The translations under genes and the position numbers were made by a program. Of a DNA stretch of 64,000 bases, positions 17,806 to 27,619 are shown in pieces. The stretch's first letter is position 1. Every line of letters starts with the position of its first letter. This DNA is from Paenibacillus luteus (GTDB taxonomy: Bacteria; Bacillota; Bacilli; Paenibacillales; Paenibacillaceae): contig NZ_SKCD01000020.1 in NCBI RefSeq assembly GCF_006542765.1, positions 56,157-120,156 on the forward strand. The letters are read 5' to 3'. The notes beneath the pieces were generated by a model. It saw nothing but the letters and a program-made list of their open reading frames with translations, was not told the origin of the DNA and did no database searches.

Positions 17806-20196
17806 ATGAAGCTGCAATACAAGAAACCTGCATCCATATGGACAGAAGCACTGCCAATCGGCAACGGACGGCTAGGCGCGATGATCTTCGGAGGCGTGGA
17901 GAAAGAGCGGATCGCGCTTAACGAGGATACGTTATGGTCGGGTTATCCGAAGGATTGGAACAATCCAGGGGCCAAGGAGGCGCTGCCGCGCGTCCGCAAG
18001 CTGATCAAGGAAGGGCGGTATGCGGAGGCGGACCAGGAAACGAAACAAATGATGGGTCCGTATACGCAATCCTATCTTCCCTTCGGTGATCTGCATTTAT
18101 CCTTTGAGCATGGCAATAAATACGAGGATTACCGCAGAGAGCTTGATTTGGCAAATGGCTTGTCCAGCGTAGAATACCGCGTCGGCGATATTACCTACAA
18201 AAGGGAGCTTCTCGCCTCGCATCCGGATCAGCTTATTGTGCTTTGGCTTGAAGCAAGTGAGCCCGGAGCGATCAATGTCCATGCAAGGCTCGATAGCCCG
18301 CTGCGTTACCGGACTGAAGCAAATGGGCAGTGCTATATTCTGAAGGGGACGGCACCGGAGCATGTTGCCCCTAGCTATTTTAAAGATAGCAACCCTATCG
18401 TATACGGCAGCGGCTCCGAATCGGAGGCGATGACCTTTGAAGGTGTGCTTGCCGCTCATTCGGAGGATGGCATGATTACTGCGGATGCAGATGGACTTCA
18501 TGTGTATGGCGGTACGCGGGTTTGTATTTGTTTTAGCGCGGCAACCAGCTTTAACGGCTATAACCGCCTTCCCGGAAGTCAGGGAAAAGATGAGTCAGCG
18601 GCAGCGGCTGCCCCGATAGACCAAGGGCTTCAGAAATCGTATGAGCAGCTTAAGGCTTCGCATTTATCCGATTACCATTCGCTTTTCAATCGGGTTTCCC
18701 TTCGTCTTGGCGAGGCTTTGGCGCCAGTCGATATGTCAACAGATAACCGGATTACGGAATATGGAGCAGCGGACCCTGGCTTGGTCGAATTGCTCTTTCA
18801 TTATGGTCGCTATTTGATGATTTCCAGCTCGCGCGGGGGTACCAAACCGGCAAATTTGCAAGGCATTTGGAATGAATCGACAAGGCCGCCTTGGAGCAGC
18901 AACTGGACGCTGAATATTAATGCGGAAATGAATTACTGGCCTGTGGAAACGTGCAATTTGGCCGAATGCCATCAGCCGCTGCTTGATTTTATAGGAGAGC
19001 TTTCCGTTAACGGTGCCGTTACGGCAAGCACGAATTATGGCACTCGCGGCTGGACGGCGCATCATAACGCGGATATTTGGGCGCAAACCTCTCCTGTAGG
19101 AGATTACGGAGACGGCGATCCTGCTTGGGCGTATTGGCCGATGGGTGGCGTATGGCTGACTCAGCATCTTTGGGAGCATTTTGCGTTTGGCAAGGACGAG
19201 GCGTATTTGCGCAATCATGCCTATCCGATTATGAAGGAAGCGGCATTGTTTTGTCTCGATTGGCTGATTGATGACGGACAGGGCCATCTAGTGACTTCTC
19301 CATCCACCACGCCTGAGCATAAATTCCGGACAAAGGACGGGGTATTCGGAGTGAGCGAAGCGACAACGATGGATTTGTCGTTGATTTGGGATCTGTTCAC
19401 GAACTGTTTGGAGGCTGCGGAACGCCTTGGCGTTGATGAAGAGTTTAGGGCGGGGCTGATGGCGGCTAGAGCTAACCTCCTTCCGCTGCAGATCGGAAGT
19501 TATGGGCAACTGCAGGAATGGTCGCAGGATTTCGAGGATGAGGATGTGCATCACCGTCATGTGTCTCATTTGTTCGGCGTGTATCCGGGCCGGCAATTAA
19601 CGGCTGGCCAAACGCCAGAGCTGTTCGAAGCAGCCAAGCAATCGCTGCTTCGGCGCGGCGATGAAGGGACGGGCTGGAGTTTGGGTTGGAAGGTTGGCCT
19701 ATGGGCGCGGTTCCGCGACGGGAATCATGCGCTTCGGCTTCTGGACCAATCGCTTCGACTAGTGAAGGAGAACGAAGCGGAGCTGTATGATCATGGCGGC
19801 GTATACGGCAATTTATTCGGCGCTCATCCTCCTTTTCAAATCGACGGTAACTTCGCAGCAACGGCAGGCATTGCTGAAATGCTGCTGCAATCCCATCTGA
19901 CGTATCTGGAACTGCTGCCAGCGCTTCCGGATGCATGGTTGACCGGCGAAATCAAAGGTCTGCGGGCACGCGGCGGATTCGAAGTAAGCATCCGATGGGA
20001 CAATGGGAAGCTCGTGGAAGCGGAAATCGTGTCGCTGAGCGATGAGAGTTGTTCCGTGTGGGTAGAGTCCTCATGGGCAATTGAAGCTTCTGATGACAGT
20101 GTTGTTCACTGCAGCGGTTGTGATGCAGGCGTAGTTCAGTTTGAGACAAAGACGGGGGAAACCTTCCGGATTGTGAATAGAGAAATTAGAAAATAA
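17806..20196 (+). CDS. glycoside hydrolase family 95 (alpha-L-fucosidase / alpha-L-galactosidase type)
   Basis: A 796-residue intracellular enzyme. The N-terminal domain has the GH95 signature [19 protein letters not shown] and LNEDTLWSG. The (alpha/alpha)6 barrel carries the residues used by the family: N370 and N372 in [10 protein letters not shown]571 in LQEW and D680 in FQIDGN. The C-terminal beta domain ([11 protein letters not shown]) is complete. Family members invert alpha-L-fucosides or alpha-L-galactosides; which one is not resolvable by eye. GAGAGGTG stands upstream of the ATG. A 97-base spacer separates it from the DUF5054 gene without a clear terminator. Confidence 0.92.
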   Translation: MKLQYKKPASIWTEALPIGNGRLGAMIFGGVEKERIALNEDTLWSGYPKDWNNPGAKEALPRVRKLIKEGRYAEADQETKQMMGPYTQSYLPFGDLHLSFEHGNKYEDYRRELDLANGLSSVEYRVGDITYKRELLASHPDQLIVLWLEASEPGAINVHARLDSPLRYRTEANGQCYILKGTAPEHVAPSYFKDSNPIVYGSGSESEAMTFEGVLAAHSEDGMITADADGLHVYGGTRVCICFSAATSFNGYNRLPGSQGKDESAAAAAPIDQGLQKSYEQLKASHLSDYHSLFNRVSLRLGEALAPVDMSTDNRITEYGAADPGLVELLFHYGRYLMISSSRGGTKPANLQGIWNESTRPPWSSNWTLNINAEMNYWPVETCNLAECHQPLLDFIGELSVNGAVTASTNYGTRGWTAHHNADIWAQTSPVGDYGDGDPAWAYWPMGGVWLTQHLWEHFAFGKDEAYLRNHAYPIMKEAALFCLDWLIDDGQGHLVTSPSTTPEHKFRTKDGVFGVSEATTMDLSLIWDLFTNCLEAAERLGVDEEFRAGLMAARANLLPLQIGSYGQLQEWSQDFEDEDVHHRHVSHLFGVYPGRQLTAGQTPELFEAAKQSLLRRGDEGTGWSLGWKVGLWARFRDGNHALRLLDQSLRLVKENEAELYDHGGVYGNLFGAHPPFQIDGNFAATAGIAEMLLQSHLTYLELLPALPDAWLTGEIKGLRARGGFEVSIRWDNGKLVEAEIVSLSDESCSVWVESSWAIEASDDSVVHCSGCDAGVVQFETKTGETFRIVNREIRK

Positions 20197-20242
20197 CAAA
20201 GTGTCCAAGAGACGGTACGCTAAATAAGGGGGAGACAGCTGC

Positions 20243-20776
20243 ATGAGTGAGAAAAAACTGATTCTGTTTTTGGATAGCGGCGATACCATTATTGATGAAT
20301 CGACGGAAGTTAGGGATGAGTCAGGCATCGTCATAAGCGCTAATGTCATCCCTGGTGCTGACGTTATGTTAAAGAGCCTGTACGATAGCGGTTATACGCT
20401 CGTACTGGTTGCTGATGGAGAAGCGCAGTCCTTCAAAAATATGTTTATCCAGCTTGGGATTTACGATTATTTTACCGCTATGATCTATTCAGAAAATATA
20501 AAAGCGCTAAAACCGAGCGCTCGCATGTTTAAAGCGGCGGCTGGTGCGATTGAGCTTCCGGAAGCGGAGTTTGGACGCGTCGCCATGGTAGGCAACAATT
20601 TGAGCCGCGATGTGAAGGGGGCCAATGCGTTGGGCATCACGAGCGTTTTTCTTAGCTGGACGCCACGGTATCCTCATGAGCCTGCCGATGAGAGTGAGCG
20701 CCCGGACTATTCAATAGCCGAGCCGCTGGCTTTGATTGCGCTTGCTGATCAATTGAATGAAGCGCTCGGGAAGTGA
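20243..20776 (+). CDS. HAD-superfamily hydrolase
   Basis: A 177-residue HAD phosphatase. Motif I is FLDSGDTI (Asp nucleophile plus a second Asp), motif II lies in LVADGE, motif III is the Lys in ALKPSARMF, and motif IV is AMVGNNLSRDVKGANALGI. The cap is very small, so it belongs to a short C0/C1-type group acting on small phosphorylated metabolites, probably a sugar phosphate. It is the last gene before a strong terminator and so is likely part of the glycosidase operon. The exact substrate is unknown. Confidence 0.85.
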   Translation: MSEKKLILFLDSGDTIIDESTEVRDESGIVISANVIPGADVMLKSLYDSGYTLVLVADGEAQSFKNMFIQLGIYDYFTAMIYSENIKALKPSARMFKAAAGAIELPEAEFGRVAMVGNNLSRDVKGANALGITSVFLSWTPRYPHEPADESERPDYSIAEPLALIALADQLNEALGK

Positions 20777-20792
20777 AAAATATAAATAGAGC

Positions 20793-20832
20793 AAAGCCGA
20801 CCTCGTTGGAGGTCGGCTTTTTCTTTTTTTTG
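20793..20832 (+). terminator. strong terminator ending the glycosidase operon
   Basis: A perfect 12-bp stem (20793-20804 with 20809-20820, GTTG loop) followed by TTTCTTTTTTTT. Confidence 0.92.
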
Positions 20833-21009
20833 ATAGAAATGTTCGTATGCCTACAAATAAGCGTAATTGTTCGCTCTTGAGAGGATAGATGTACGGTAAA
20901 CGTCGCAGATGTCCCTATTCAATCGGCGACTATTTTAGCTATGATCAAAACTGTAGTAAGCGCAATCATTATACTAGCTATTATATAGACTACCGTGGGA
21001 GGCAGAACA

Positions 21010-23385
21010 TTGAATACACTGGGTAGAGTACGCAAACATTCGATTACTTATGATCGTCCGGCACCGGCTTTTTTTGAAGGAGCATTGCTTGGCAACGGGG
21101 GACTAGGAGCGGTCGTGACGACGCGACCCGATGCGATCGTTATTCACTTCGGACATAACAATGTGTGGGACATACGCATAGCGGAAAATCATCAGGATCA
21201 AATCGGCACTTTTGAACAATTGTTCGCGAAGCTGAAGGAAGTGCCGGAAAGCTATGCCTCATTGAGCGATGAAGCTTGGTACCGCGATTACGTAGCCATG
21301 ACCAGCGAAAATTATAACTTCCCGTATCCACGTCCGATGCCTTGCGGCTCTCTGCTGTTAGGCTTTGACCGGCGTAGAGCCGAAGTGCTGGGGCATTCGC
21401 TCCAAATGGAAAATGGGCTTTGCGAGGTTTATTTTCAGCTTGAGGACGCTGTTGCTGCCGTGCAAATATTTGTTGATCAGCAGGCAGATCGTTTATGGAT
21501 AAGGATGAAGGAAAATGGTCAGGCACACGCGGTGGGATCGCTCTTTAATCGCATCAAGCTGATTCCTGATTCCAACACGCCAGAGGAGCTGCCTGCGCTG
21601 GTGAGCGAGGTTGATCCAACGGGCAATCGGCTTTCATTTCGGCAAACGCTTCCTTTCTCAAATGAACGGGAAGAGATGGAAGCAGGGCATTCGAAAGACC
21701 GCGCCTTCCGCCTGACGGCAAACGCCTCATCGACGGCTTCCTTCAGTGAAAGCAGAAATCCGCTGGAGGCAAAGCTGGACGCTGGTAATGACTTTGTCCT
21801 GCGAATTGACTTGGAAGAAGGAAGCGATGCATCGATTGCGAAGCGGCTGCTGCCAGCCGATCCTCCAGATCAGATGGCTGCTTATGAAGCGTTTGTCCGC
21901 ACTTGCGAGAATTGGAGTGATTATTGGTCACGTTCGGGCGTAGCGCTGGCGGATGAGTTTTTGGAACAAATTTGGTATCGTAATTTGTATTTCTTTCACT
22001 GCTCCGTGAAGCCGGATGCGACCTGCCCCGGCATCTTTGCGAATTGGAGCTATGGCAAGATCGGTTCGGAGTGGCATGGAGACTACCATATGAACTACAA
22101 TACCCAGCAGCCATTTTGGGTAGCGTTCTCCAGTAATCATGTCGACAAGCATTTGGCATATGTGAATATGGTCCATCATGTGCTCCCTGTCAGCCGCAAA
22201 TGGGCTAAGGAATATTACGGGCTAAGAGGCGCCTATTATCCGCATTCCGCCTATCCGGTCGAGATGAATGTCATGCCGTATCCCGTGCCGCATTGGGGCT
22301 GGGAAATATGCGAAACGCCATGGACCGTTCAGAGCCTTTGGTGGCATTACTTATATACGATGGACAAAACGTTCCTTGTGGATCGTGCCTTTACACCGAT
22401 GAAGGAAGCGGTATTGTTCATGGTGGATTATATGAAGCGACCGGAGGCGCACGGCGAGCAATGGGGAGATGACCGCTATCATATTTTTCCGACGGTCGTG
22501 CCGGAGCTTTATGAGCTGACACCTGGCTTCAAGAAAAACAGCGATTGCCTCGTCGATCTGACGTTGACGAAGTTTTTGTTTCTCGCATTCGAGAAAGCAT
22601 GCGCGGAGCTTGAATGCAGCGGGGAGGAGGCAGAGCTGCTTGCTGAGGTGAACGAGGTTCTCGCAAGGTTCCCGGATTACCCAACCGCGGATTCACAGCG
22701 TGGGAAAGTGTTTGTGTCTGTCCCCGGCGAGGATGCGGAGGTCATCTACAACGTGCCAAATGGAATCACGACTGTATTTCCAGGGGAAGAGCATGGCTTG
22801 CACTCCCCGCCGGAGGAGTACGCTATCGCATTGAACTCTTACCGAAACCACAGGAATGAAGGCGGAAACGAGCTTGTCTTTTATCATTTGGCGGGAGCCC
22901 GTTTAGGGCAGTTGGATCTGGAACGCTTCAAGCGGCAGATTGCTTATTGCATGCTTCCCAATGGAACCTGCACGGATAAATTGCTGGAAGCGGGAGGCCG
23001 CTATTCCGACACGACAGCATTTGACTACATGGCGCCAATGGGCATCTGGTTTGAAAACTTTGCGCTGCCAGCCGTCATTAATGAATGCTTGATGCAAAGC
23101 TATAACGGAGTTATCCGCCTCTTCCCAAACTGGTCCTTGCGGGAGCCGTCAGAGTTCACGACGCTGCGGGCCGTCGGTGGTTTTCTGGTCAGCGCAGCAG
23201 CATCGGAAGGAGAAGTCGAGTGGTTGGAAATTTCAAGCGAAGCGGGCGCGAAGCTGAGCTTGTACAACCCTTGGCCGGGCAGAGAGGTGAAATGCAGCGG
23301 AATTGGCGGAGATCGCAGCTTCTCTGGCGAGATCATCGCGCTGGATACGGTGAAGGGTGAGGTGCTGCGCTTCGAGCTGTACTGA
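21010..23385 (+). CDS. GH95-like six-hairpin glycosidase
   Basis: A 791-residue protein starting at TTG 21010, seven bases after GGGAGG; a GTG at 20995 is in frame but lies on the binding site itself. The N-terminal domain (GALLGNGGLGAVVTTRP, HFGHNNVWD) and the C-terminal block (LMQSYNGVIRLFPNW, FTTLRAVGGFLVS) match the GH95-like group with an N-terminal beta domain and an (alpha/alpha)6 barrel. It is clearly different from the GH95 enzyme upstream: the NINAEMNYW motif is replaced by a DYHMNYNTQQPFW segment, so it may belong to a related unnamed family. No signal peptide is present. It lies after a terminator and likely has its own promoter in the 20833-21009 spacer. Confidence 0.75.
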   Translation: MNTLGRVRKHSITYDRPAPAFFEGALLGNGGLGAVVTTRPDAIVIHFGHNNVWDIRIAENHQDQIGTFEQLFAKLKEVPESYASLSDEAWYRDYVAMTSENYNFPYPRPMPCGSLLLGFDRRRAEVLGHSLQMENGLCEVYFQLEDAVAAVQIFVDQQADRLWIRMKENGQAHAVGSLFNRIKLIPDSNTPEELPALVSEVDPTGNRLSFRQTLPFSNEREEMEAGHSKDRAFRLTANASSTASFSESRNPLEAKLDAGNDFVLRIDLEEGSDASIAKRLLPADPPDQMAAYEAFVRTCENWSDYWSRSGVALADEFLEQIWYRNLYFFHCSVKPDATCPGIFANWSYGKIGSEWHGDYHMNYNTQQPFWVAFSSNHVDKHLAYVNMVHHVLPVSRKWAKEYYGLRGAYYPHSAYPVEMNVMPYPVPHWGWEICETPWTVQSLWWHYLYTMDKTFLVDRAFTPMKEAVLFMVDYMKRPEAHGEQWGDDRYHIFPTVVPELYELTPGFKKNSDCLVDLTLTKFLFLAFEKACAELECSGEEAELLAEVNEVLARFPDYPTADSQRGKVFVSVPGEDAEVIYNVPNGITTVFPGEEHGLHSPPEEYAIALNSYRNHRNEGGNELVFYHLAGARLGQLDLERFKRQIAYCMLPNGTCTDKLLEAGGRYSDTTAFDYMAPMGIWFENFALPAVINECLMQSYNGVIRLFPNWSLREPSEFTTLRAVGGFLVSAAASEGEVEWLEISSEAGAKLSLYNPWPGREVKCSGIGGDRSFSGEIIALDTVKGEVLRFELY

Positions 23386-23600
23386 TCATGCGCGGTGTGA
23401 GCAACCTTTAGGGTCACGCTTGCAGTCGGAGCCCCAGTCGAGTTCGCTGTTACAGACTCAGGTAGTCACAGTCTCAAAGCGGTAGCAGCAGCAGAAGCAG
23501 TCAAAGTCACAGTTTCAGTGCGTAAACTAACCCTCAATTCTGTTGAATTAGAGCCTTTTGAGAAAAAAACTAAATTGATAGCATAAACTATTATCGTAAA

Positions 23601-23648
23601 AGAACCTTCTATCTCACCGAAAGGTGTTGATGAAGGTTCTTTGCTTTT
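23601..23648 (+). terminator. branched hairpin terminator
   Basis: AGAACCTTC (23601-23609) pairs with GAAGGTTCT (23632-23640), with an inner CACC-GAAA-GGTG hairpin; A residues before and TTGCTTTT after would also allow bidirectional use. Confidence 0.6.
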
Positions 23649-23768
23649 AAGACATATTTTCTGTTGAATATGTGATAGGGCGCTGCTTTGAACTGCCCTG
23701 CCTTTGCAATTCGAATAGCAGGTTTCGATAGTATTGAGGTGATCTTCTCGTGTGAAATGAAACGGAGA

Positions 23769-23953
23769 TTAAATGGAATTTCTCCTGCTAAAATAGCCTT
23801 ATTGGATTGGAATAGAAAATAGATGGGATTTGTCCCATTAATCTAGCTGTTTTTATTGAATTCCGAATGAATTCTTGGAATTAACAGGAAAAAACATTTG
23901 TAAATATCAAAATCAACTGGAATCCTGAAGATTAGAGGGAGAAATTCCATCTA
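23769..23953. repeat. dispersed non-coding repeat, copy A
   Basis: A 185-base element bounded by ATGGAATTTCTCC at the left and GGAGAAATTCCAT at the right, i.e. imperfect terminal inverted repeats. Read in reverse complement, the element at 48756-48888 aligns with it at both ends and through the segment containing GAAATAGATGG/GAAAATAGATGG. It encodes nothing. It looks like a miniature mobile or REP-like family, with copy A carrying about 50 extra internal bases. Confidence 0.7.
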
Positions 23954-24301
23954 AACCAAATAGAGAGTAGCGGTAACTAAAAGGTGAACCGAGCGAACAA
24001 AGAAAAAAATGAGAATCAGACGTACCTAGCGAAACCGAGTGAAATCTGAGGGGGAACTTAAAGCTGTAGAGTGATCTTAGATTGCCTTAAATATCGAAGT
24101 GGCAAGATGATTTACATACCCCAAAAAAATCAAAGGAATACCCTAAGGAGTCTAGGGTGAATAATTGAATTCAGCTTTATATAATGAATAAGCAATAGTC
24201 TATTTGCGTTGATAACGTTGGACAGGCGTATTCACCAGAGGTTCTCATGTCGGTTCCTTCGGCTATTCATCCAAGCATGTCATACAAAAAGCAGGGGTAT
24301 T

Positions 24302-25897
24302 ATGCATAAAATCATAGCTATACCTTTCAAGCCGCTGCCCAGGAAGTTGTTATGGCTTTCTATTTTTTTGCTTATAGGTATGGCAACTCTTATATTTCCG
24401 GCATTACATTTGTCAGAAGCCAAGTTATTTCCTGGGCTGGTTTATTTTGTTATGATGGTCTCTCTGCAGTTTGCTTTATATGGCGCGGAGGGAGCCCGTT
24501 CGGAGAGGATGCAGCGTAACAGAGCAGAGAACAGCGCGAGAGCATCGGATTCCGTATCTGTTTGGAGAAAGCTTTCCGGTTGGCTAGGGCTCGCTTTCGT
24601 TATTTATTTAGTCTTGTATGCAGCCGTTCTTGGTTATATTGGGTTCGCATACCGCAACATATCGCTTGAAGGCTTGCAGGTTTCTTTCATCTACACGTTA
24701 TTATGCTGGTGTATTCCGTTCTTCTATTCTGCCATTTTGGGCTATGTCATTTATAGCTGGCTTCCTTCCTATTATGGGTACTGCTTAATCATAGTCGTCT
24801 GGTTCTTGACTATGCCTTACCATTCAATTCTGGGTCTCATTCCGAAAAAGGTTGCCGGTTGGGTGGTGAATGGGGACCCTAACATTAGTGAAGTTTTTTC
24901 GTCACAGCTGCTGGAGGGCATAGAGGTAAACAACGGCTATTACGCGCAGCGGATGTTTATGTTTCTTATTCTGATTTCTCTATACTTGATGGTGAGCTAT
25001 AAACGCAGCATGCAAATAAACGGTGCAGCAGCAGTATTGCTGATTATAGCAATGATGGTACCAATGGTCTCTCCTTTTGTTCCTTATATAGAAGGAAAAG
25101 AAGAGCCGCAGCTTGCCGTTTTTCGCCTGCCGGCCGATGCGGATGAGGTTCAGAGCAATTATACGATCTCCAAGTATGTCCTTCATATTCGTCATGGCAG
25201 AAGCAATCACGACCTTCGCTATACGGTGGATATGAACATTGTTGCGAATTCTAATCGAATCCAAATGGCGCTTTTAAAAGATTTTCAAATCCGTTCAGCC
25301 AGGCTGGATCAGATTCCGTTAATCGCGGAGCAGCGGGATCAAATGGTGATGCTTGATTTGCCTGAGAAGCAGGGGGTCCTGCATATGGAAATCGAGACCC
25401 GTTCGTATCATCCCGTTGGACCAACGACTGCGCAATTGGTGGCAACATCGCCTTGGTATCCGATGAATCCGCTTGAGGCAGAGAATCCGTATGAAAAAGC
25501 GACCAAAGAGCAATATGATATCTATTGGAGCTCACCTGCACCTAATGAAATTCGCAGCAATTTGAAGCAGAAATCCAGTTTACATTGGAGCGGAGAAGCG
25601 TATGGTCCGACTTTGTTAATGGGGCGGTTCAAAGAGAAAAGGAAGTTGGTCTATCCCCATTACAAAACGGTTGGACAAGCGAGCGGCATCAAGCAAAGAA
25701 TAGAGAGCTTTGTTTATGATCAGAATGCCAAATATCGAACGTCGATAAAGCTTCCGTCCAATCTTTATTATGTATCTGCCTTTCGAGGCGTGCAGGCGAA
25801 CCCGGACGAAGCATATATTTCCGCTGAGGCTAATTCGTATGAGGATATTGATCGGATATTTTATAGAAAAATGGATCAAACGAAACAAAAGCCATGA
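24302..25897 (+). CDS. unrecognised multi-pass membrane protein
   Basis: A 531-residue protein I do not recognise. The first 290 residues hold about six to seven hydrophobic segments (for example LLWLSIFLLIGMATLIF, LVYFVMMVSLQFALY, FVIYLVLYAAVLGYIGF, VLLIIAMMVPMV). The remaining 240 residues form a soluble, beta-rich domain, apparently on one side of the membrane, with many charged residues and Tyr/Trp-rich turns (TSPWYPMNPLE, DIYWSSPAP). The architecture recalls ABC-2 permeases fused to an extracytoplasmic domain, but no ATPase gene adjoins. ATG 24302 was chosen after CAGGGGT; an upstream ATG at 24209 would add a charged leader. It converges on the next gene. Confidence 0.7.
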   Translation: MHKIIAIPFKPLPRKLLWLSIFLLIGMATLIFPALHLSEAKLFPGLVYFVMMVSLQFALYGAEGARSERMQRNRAENSARASDSVSVWRKLSGWLGLAFVIYLVLYAAVLGYIGFAYRNISLEGLQVSFIYTLLCWCIPFFYSAILGYVIYSWLPSYYGYCLIIVVWFLTMPYHSILGLIPKKVAGWVVNGDPNISEVFSSQLLEGIEVNNGYYAQRMFMFLILISLYLMVSYKRSMQINGAAAVLLIIAMMVPMVSPFVPYIEGKEEPQLAVFRLPADADEVQSNYTISKYVLHIRHGRSNHDLRYTVDMNIVANSNRIQMALLKDFQIRSARLDQIPLIAEQRDQMVMLDLPEKQGVLHMEIETRSYHPVGPTTAQLVATSPWYPMNPLEAENPYEKATKEQYDIYWSSPAPNEIRSNLKQKSSLHWSGEAYGPTLLMGRFKEKRKLVYPHYKTVGQASGIKQRIESFVYDQNAKYRTSIKLPSNLYYVSAFRGVQANPDEAYISAEANSYEDIDRIFYRKMDQTKQKP

Positions 25898-25930
25898 TTG
25901 AAGGTCAACAATGACCTTAATCATGGCTTT
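25888..25930. terminator. bidirectional terminator between convergent genes
   Basis: A long stem (AAAGCCATGATT with AATCATGGCTTT, plus inner AGGTCA-ACAA-TGACCT) spans the stop codon of the left gene and is flanked by A and T runs on both sides. Confidence 0.88.
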
Positions 25931-25949
25931 CTTTTTGCTGTGTTCCCTA

Positions 25950-27278
25950 TTAAGTATGGACGATTCCTTTGGCCCGCGCATCTTTCAGCCACTGCGGATA
26001 CTCATTGAACAATCGATCGTAAAGATCCTCATCACTGACCCGATCCAAATCATCCAGCGCAAAAAAATCAGCGTTATCGAGCACGCGGCCTCTTAAATCG
26101 TCTAGCTGGCGCAGCACTCCGAAATCCGCATTGCCGAGGCCGACAAACTGCCAAAATAAATTTTGGCCGGAGCTGTCAATGAGGAGCTTGGAAATTTTCT
26201 GGGTCTCATAAATGCCGCCGTCACTGAAAAAGACAATGTAGGTAGGCATGCCGGAAGGCTCTTCCTTCGTATATTTCTTAATAATATCCGCCATGACCAC
26301 TGGTTCATTGTTGCCTGCGCCTAGCCCTCCAAATAAGCGAGGGGCTGGATAGGTGTTTTTTACGTAATTTTCATATTCATTTTCGTTAACGCTCTTCATT
26401 CGCTGGCTCTTGGATGCAAAGAACCACACATCCATCATGCCGTCGTCATCCATGCTGGCGGCTACCGCTAGTACCCTCTCGAAAGCGCGCTGCACGACGC
26501 CGCTCTCGTAGAGTCCATACATAGATCCTGATGCATCGAAAATAACAGCGACTCTAGCTTTTTCTTGCTCGATATTTTTTTTGCGAAGGGAGATGGCAAC
26601 CTTTTGCTTCAGCAAATCAATTTTATTCAAATTGATCTTAGCTGGTGCGCTACTTGCCACCTCGGATCGTGAAGCTTCAATGACAGAGGTTGCGCTTGTT
26701 TTTGCCTGACTGGCTTGAGACGCCTCGGCTGCAGGTGCTGGGCTGCTGCTTTCTTCTTCTGCGACATTGACGCCATGAGCCTCCGCAAGCGGTTTTAAAC
26801 CGCCATGGAAGCCCCGGCCAACTGCGCGAAGCTTGAAGCCGCTTGAATGCCGGTACAGCTCGGCTAGTACAAGGGAGGTTTCGGCATTGCCTTCGGTTAT
26901 GTTATAGACGACCTCGTTGACCGATGTTTCCGCTGCGATCCGGCAACCTGCCACATCGGCGAACGTTCCCGGCCCATCAAGGGTAATTGCAAATACGCAT
27001 TTTTGAATAGGGGATGATTGCAGGGCCGAAAGATTAATGATGAATTCGCTGTTCAGTTTATCCTTTGGAACAAATTGTACGATGCGTCCGGGATCAGCGG
27101 GTTGATTATAGAAAACAAAATAATCATCCGAGGATACTTTGCCGTCAGAACCTACCATAAAGCAGCTCACGTCAAGCTCTGCCGGCGAATGCTTGCACGA
27201 AACGGCAACTTTCACCGTAGTCGCCTCGCCGAGTGGGGCATTCGCACCCGTAATTAAATTAATCGTAGATGAACTCAT
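25950..27278 (-). CDS. TerD-VWA fusion protein (TerF-like)
   Basis: A 442-residue cytoplasmic protein. Residues 1-165 form a TerD-type domain: TTVKVAVSCKHSPAELDVSCFM, DDYFVFYNQP and LYRHSSGFKLRAVGRGFHGGL are the family's calcium-binding landmarks. A Ser/Ala/Glu-rich linker of about 40 residues follows, then a von Willebrand A domain from about 240 to the end with a complete metal site (DASGSM at 248-253, later FSDGG). This is the TerF arrangement of tellurium-resistance and stress systems. AAGGAGAG lies before the ATG. No other ter gene is adjacent, so it stands alone here. Confidence 0.88.
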   Translation of the reverse strand: MSSSTINLITGANAPLGEATTVKVAVSCKHSPAELDVSCFMVGSDGKVSSDDYFVFYNQPADPGRIVQFVPKDKLNSEFIINLSALQSSPIQKCVFAITLDGPGTFADVAGCRIAAETSVNEVVYNITEGNAETSLVLAELYRHSSGFKLRAVGRGFHGGLKPLAEAHGVNVAEEESSSPAPAAEASQASQAKTSATSVIEASRSEVASSAPAKINLNKIDLLKQKVAISLRKKNIEQEKARVAVIFDASGSMYGLYESGVVQRAFERVLAVAASMDDDGMMDVWFFASKSQRMKSVNENEYENYVKNTYPAPRLFGGLGAGNNEPVVMADIIKKYTKEEPSGMPTYIVFFSDGGIYETQKISKLLIDSSGQNLFWQFVGLGNADFGVLRQLDDLRGRVLDNADFFALDDLDRVSDEDLYDRLFNEYPQWLKDARAKGIVHT

Positions 27279-27542
27279 ACATTCACTCTCCTTGTCTCAT
27301 CATGAGATTTGAAGGGATAACCTGTATATTATGGAAACCCTACAACGTAATGGTTGCATTATAGCATAGGAATCCGTAGAGAACTATTTTCATAGAGACT
27401 GGAAGCTTTAAGCTTGATAGGCAAATCTTTGAGCCGTTTCACCTTGTTGATTTAAAAATGCTGAATTTTGGATAGGACGGACTAGTTAACTAGGATACTA
27501 GGGAGCAGCGATGGACAAAATGATAAGCTTCCCTCGTCTATA

Positions 27543-27559
27543 TGTTAACTAACATAACA
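27543..27559 (+). promoter_or_regulatory. GlnR/TnrA-type nitrogen-control box 1
   Basis: TGTTAACTAACATAACA fits the Bacillus GlnR/TnrA consensus TGTNAN7TNACA at every fixed position. It is centred about 95 bases upstream of box 2 and about 200 bases before the first gene of the cyanurate operon. Confidence 0.75.
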
Positions 27560-27619
27560 TAAAATGATTTTTATTGTGATTTTAACAAAATGAGTCCATA
27601 CTTTTTTGTAAATAACACA

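Larger units (their letters stand above)
23386..24301. other. gene-free spacer with remnant frame, hairpin and dispersed repeat
   Basis: This 916-base stretch holds no convincing complete gene. From 23401 to 23586 there is an open frame of 61 codons without a start, rich in Val, Ala, Thr and Ser, built partly of short AGTCACAGT-like repeats; it may be a decayed coding fragment or simple-sequence DNA. A hairpin follows at 23601 and a dispersed repeat at 23769. The remainder to 24301 is AT-rich with nothing recognisable apart from the leader of the next gene. Confidence 0.6.

Noticed and set aside
19472..19936. 154-codon minus-strand ORF inside the GH95 gene
   Set aside because: Its composition mirrors the antisense of GC-rich codons and the plus-strand GH95 domain is unbroken.
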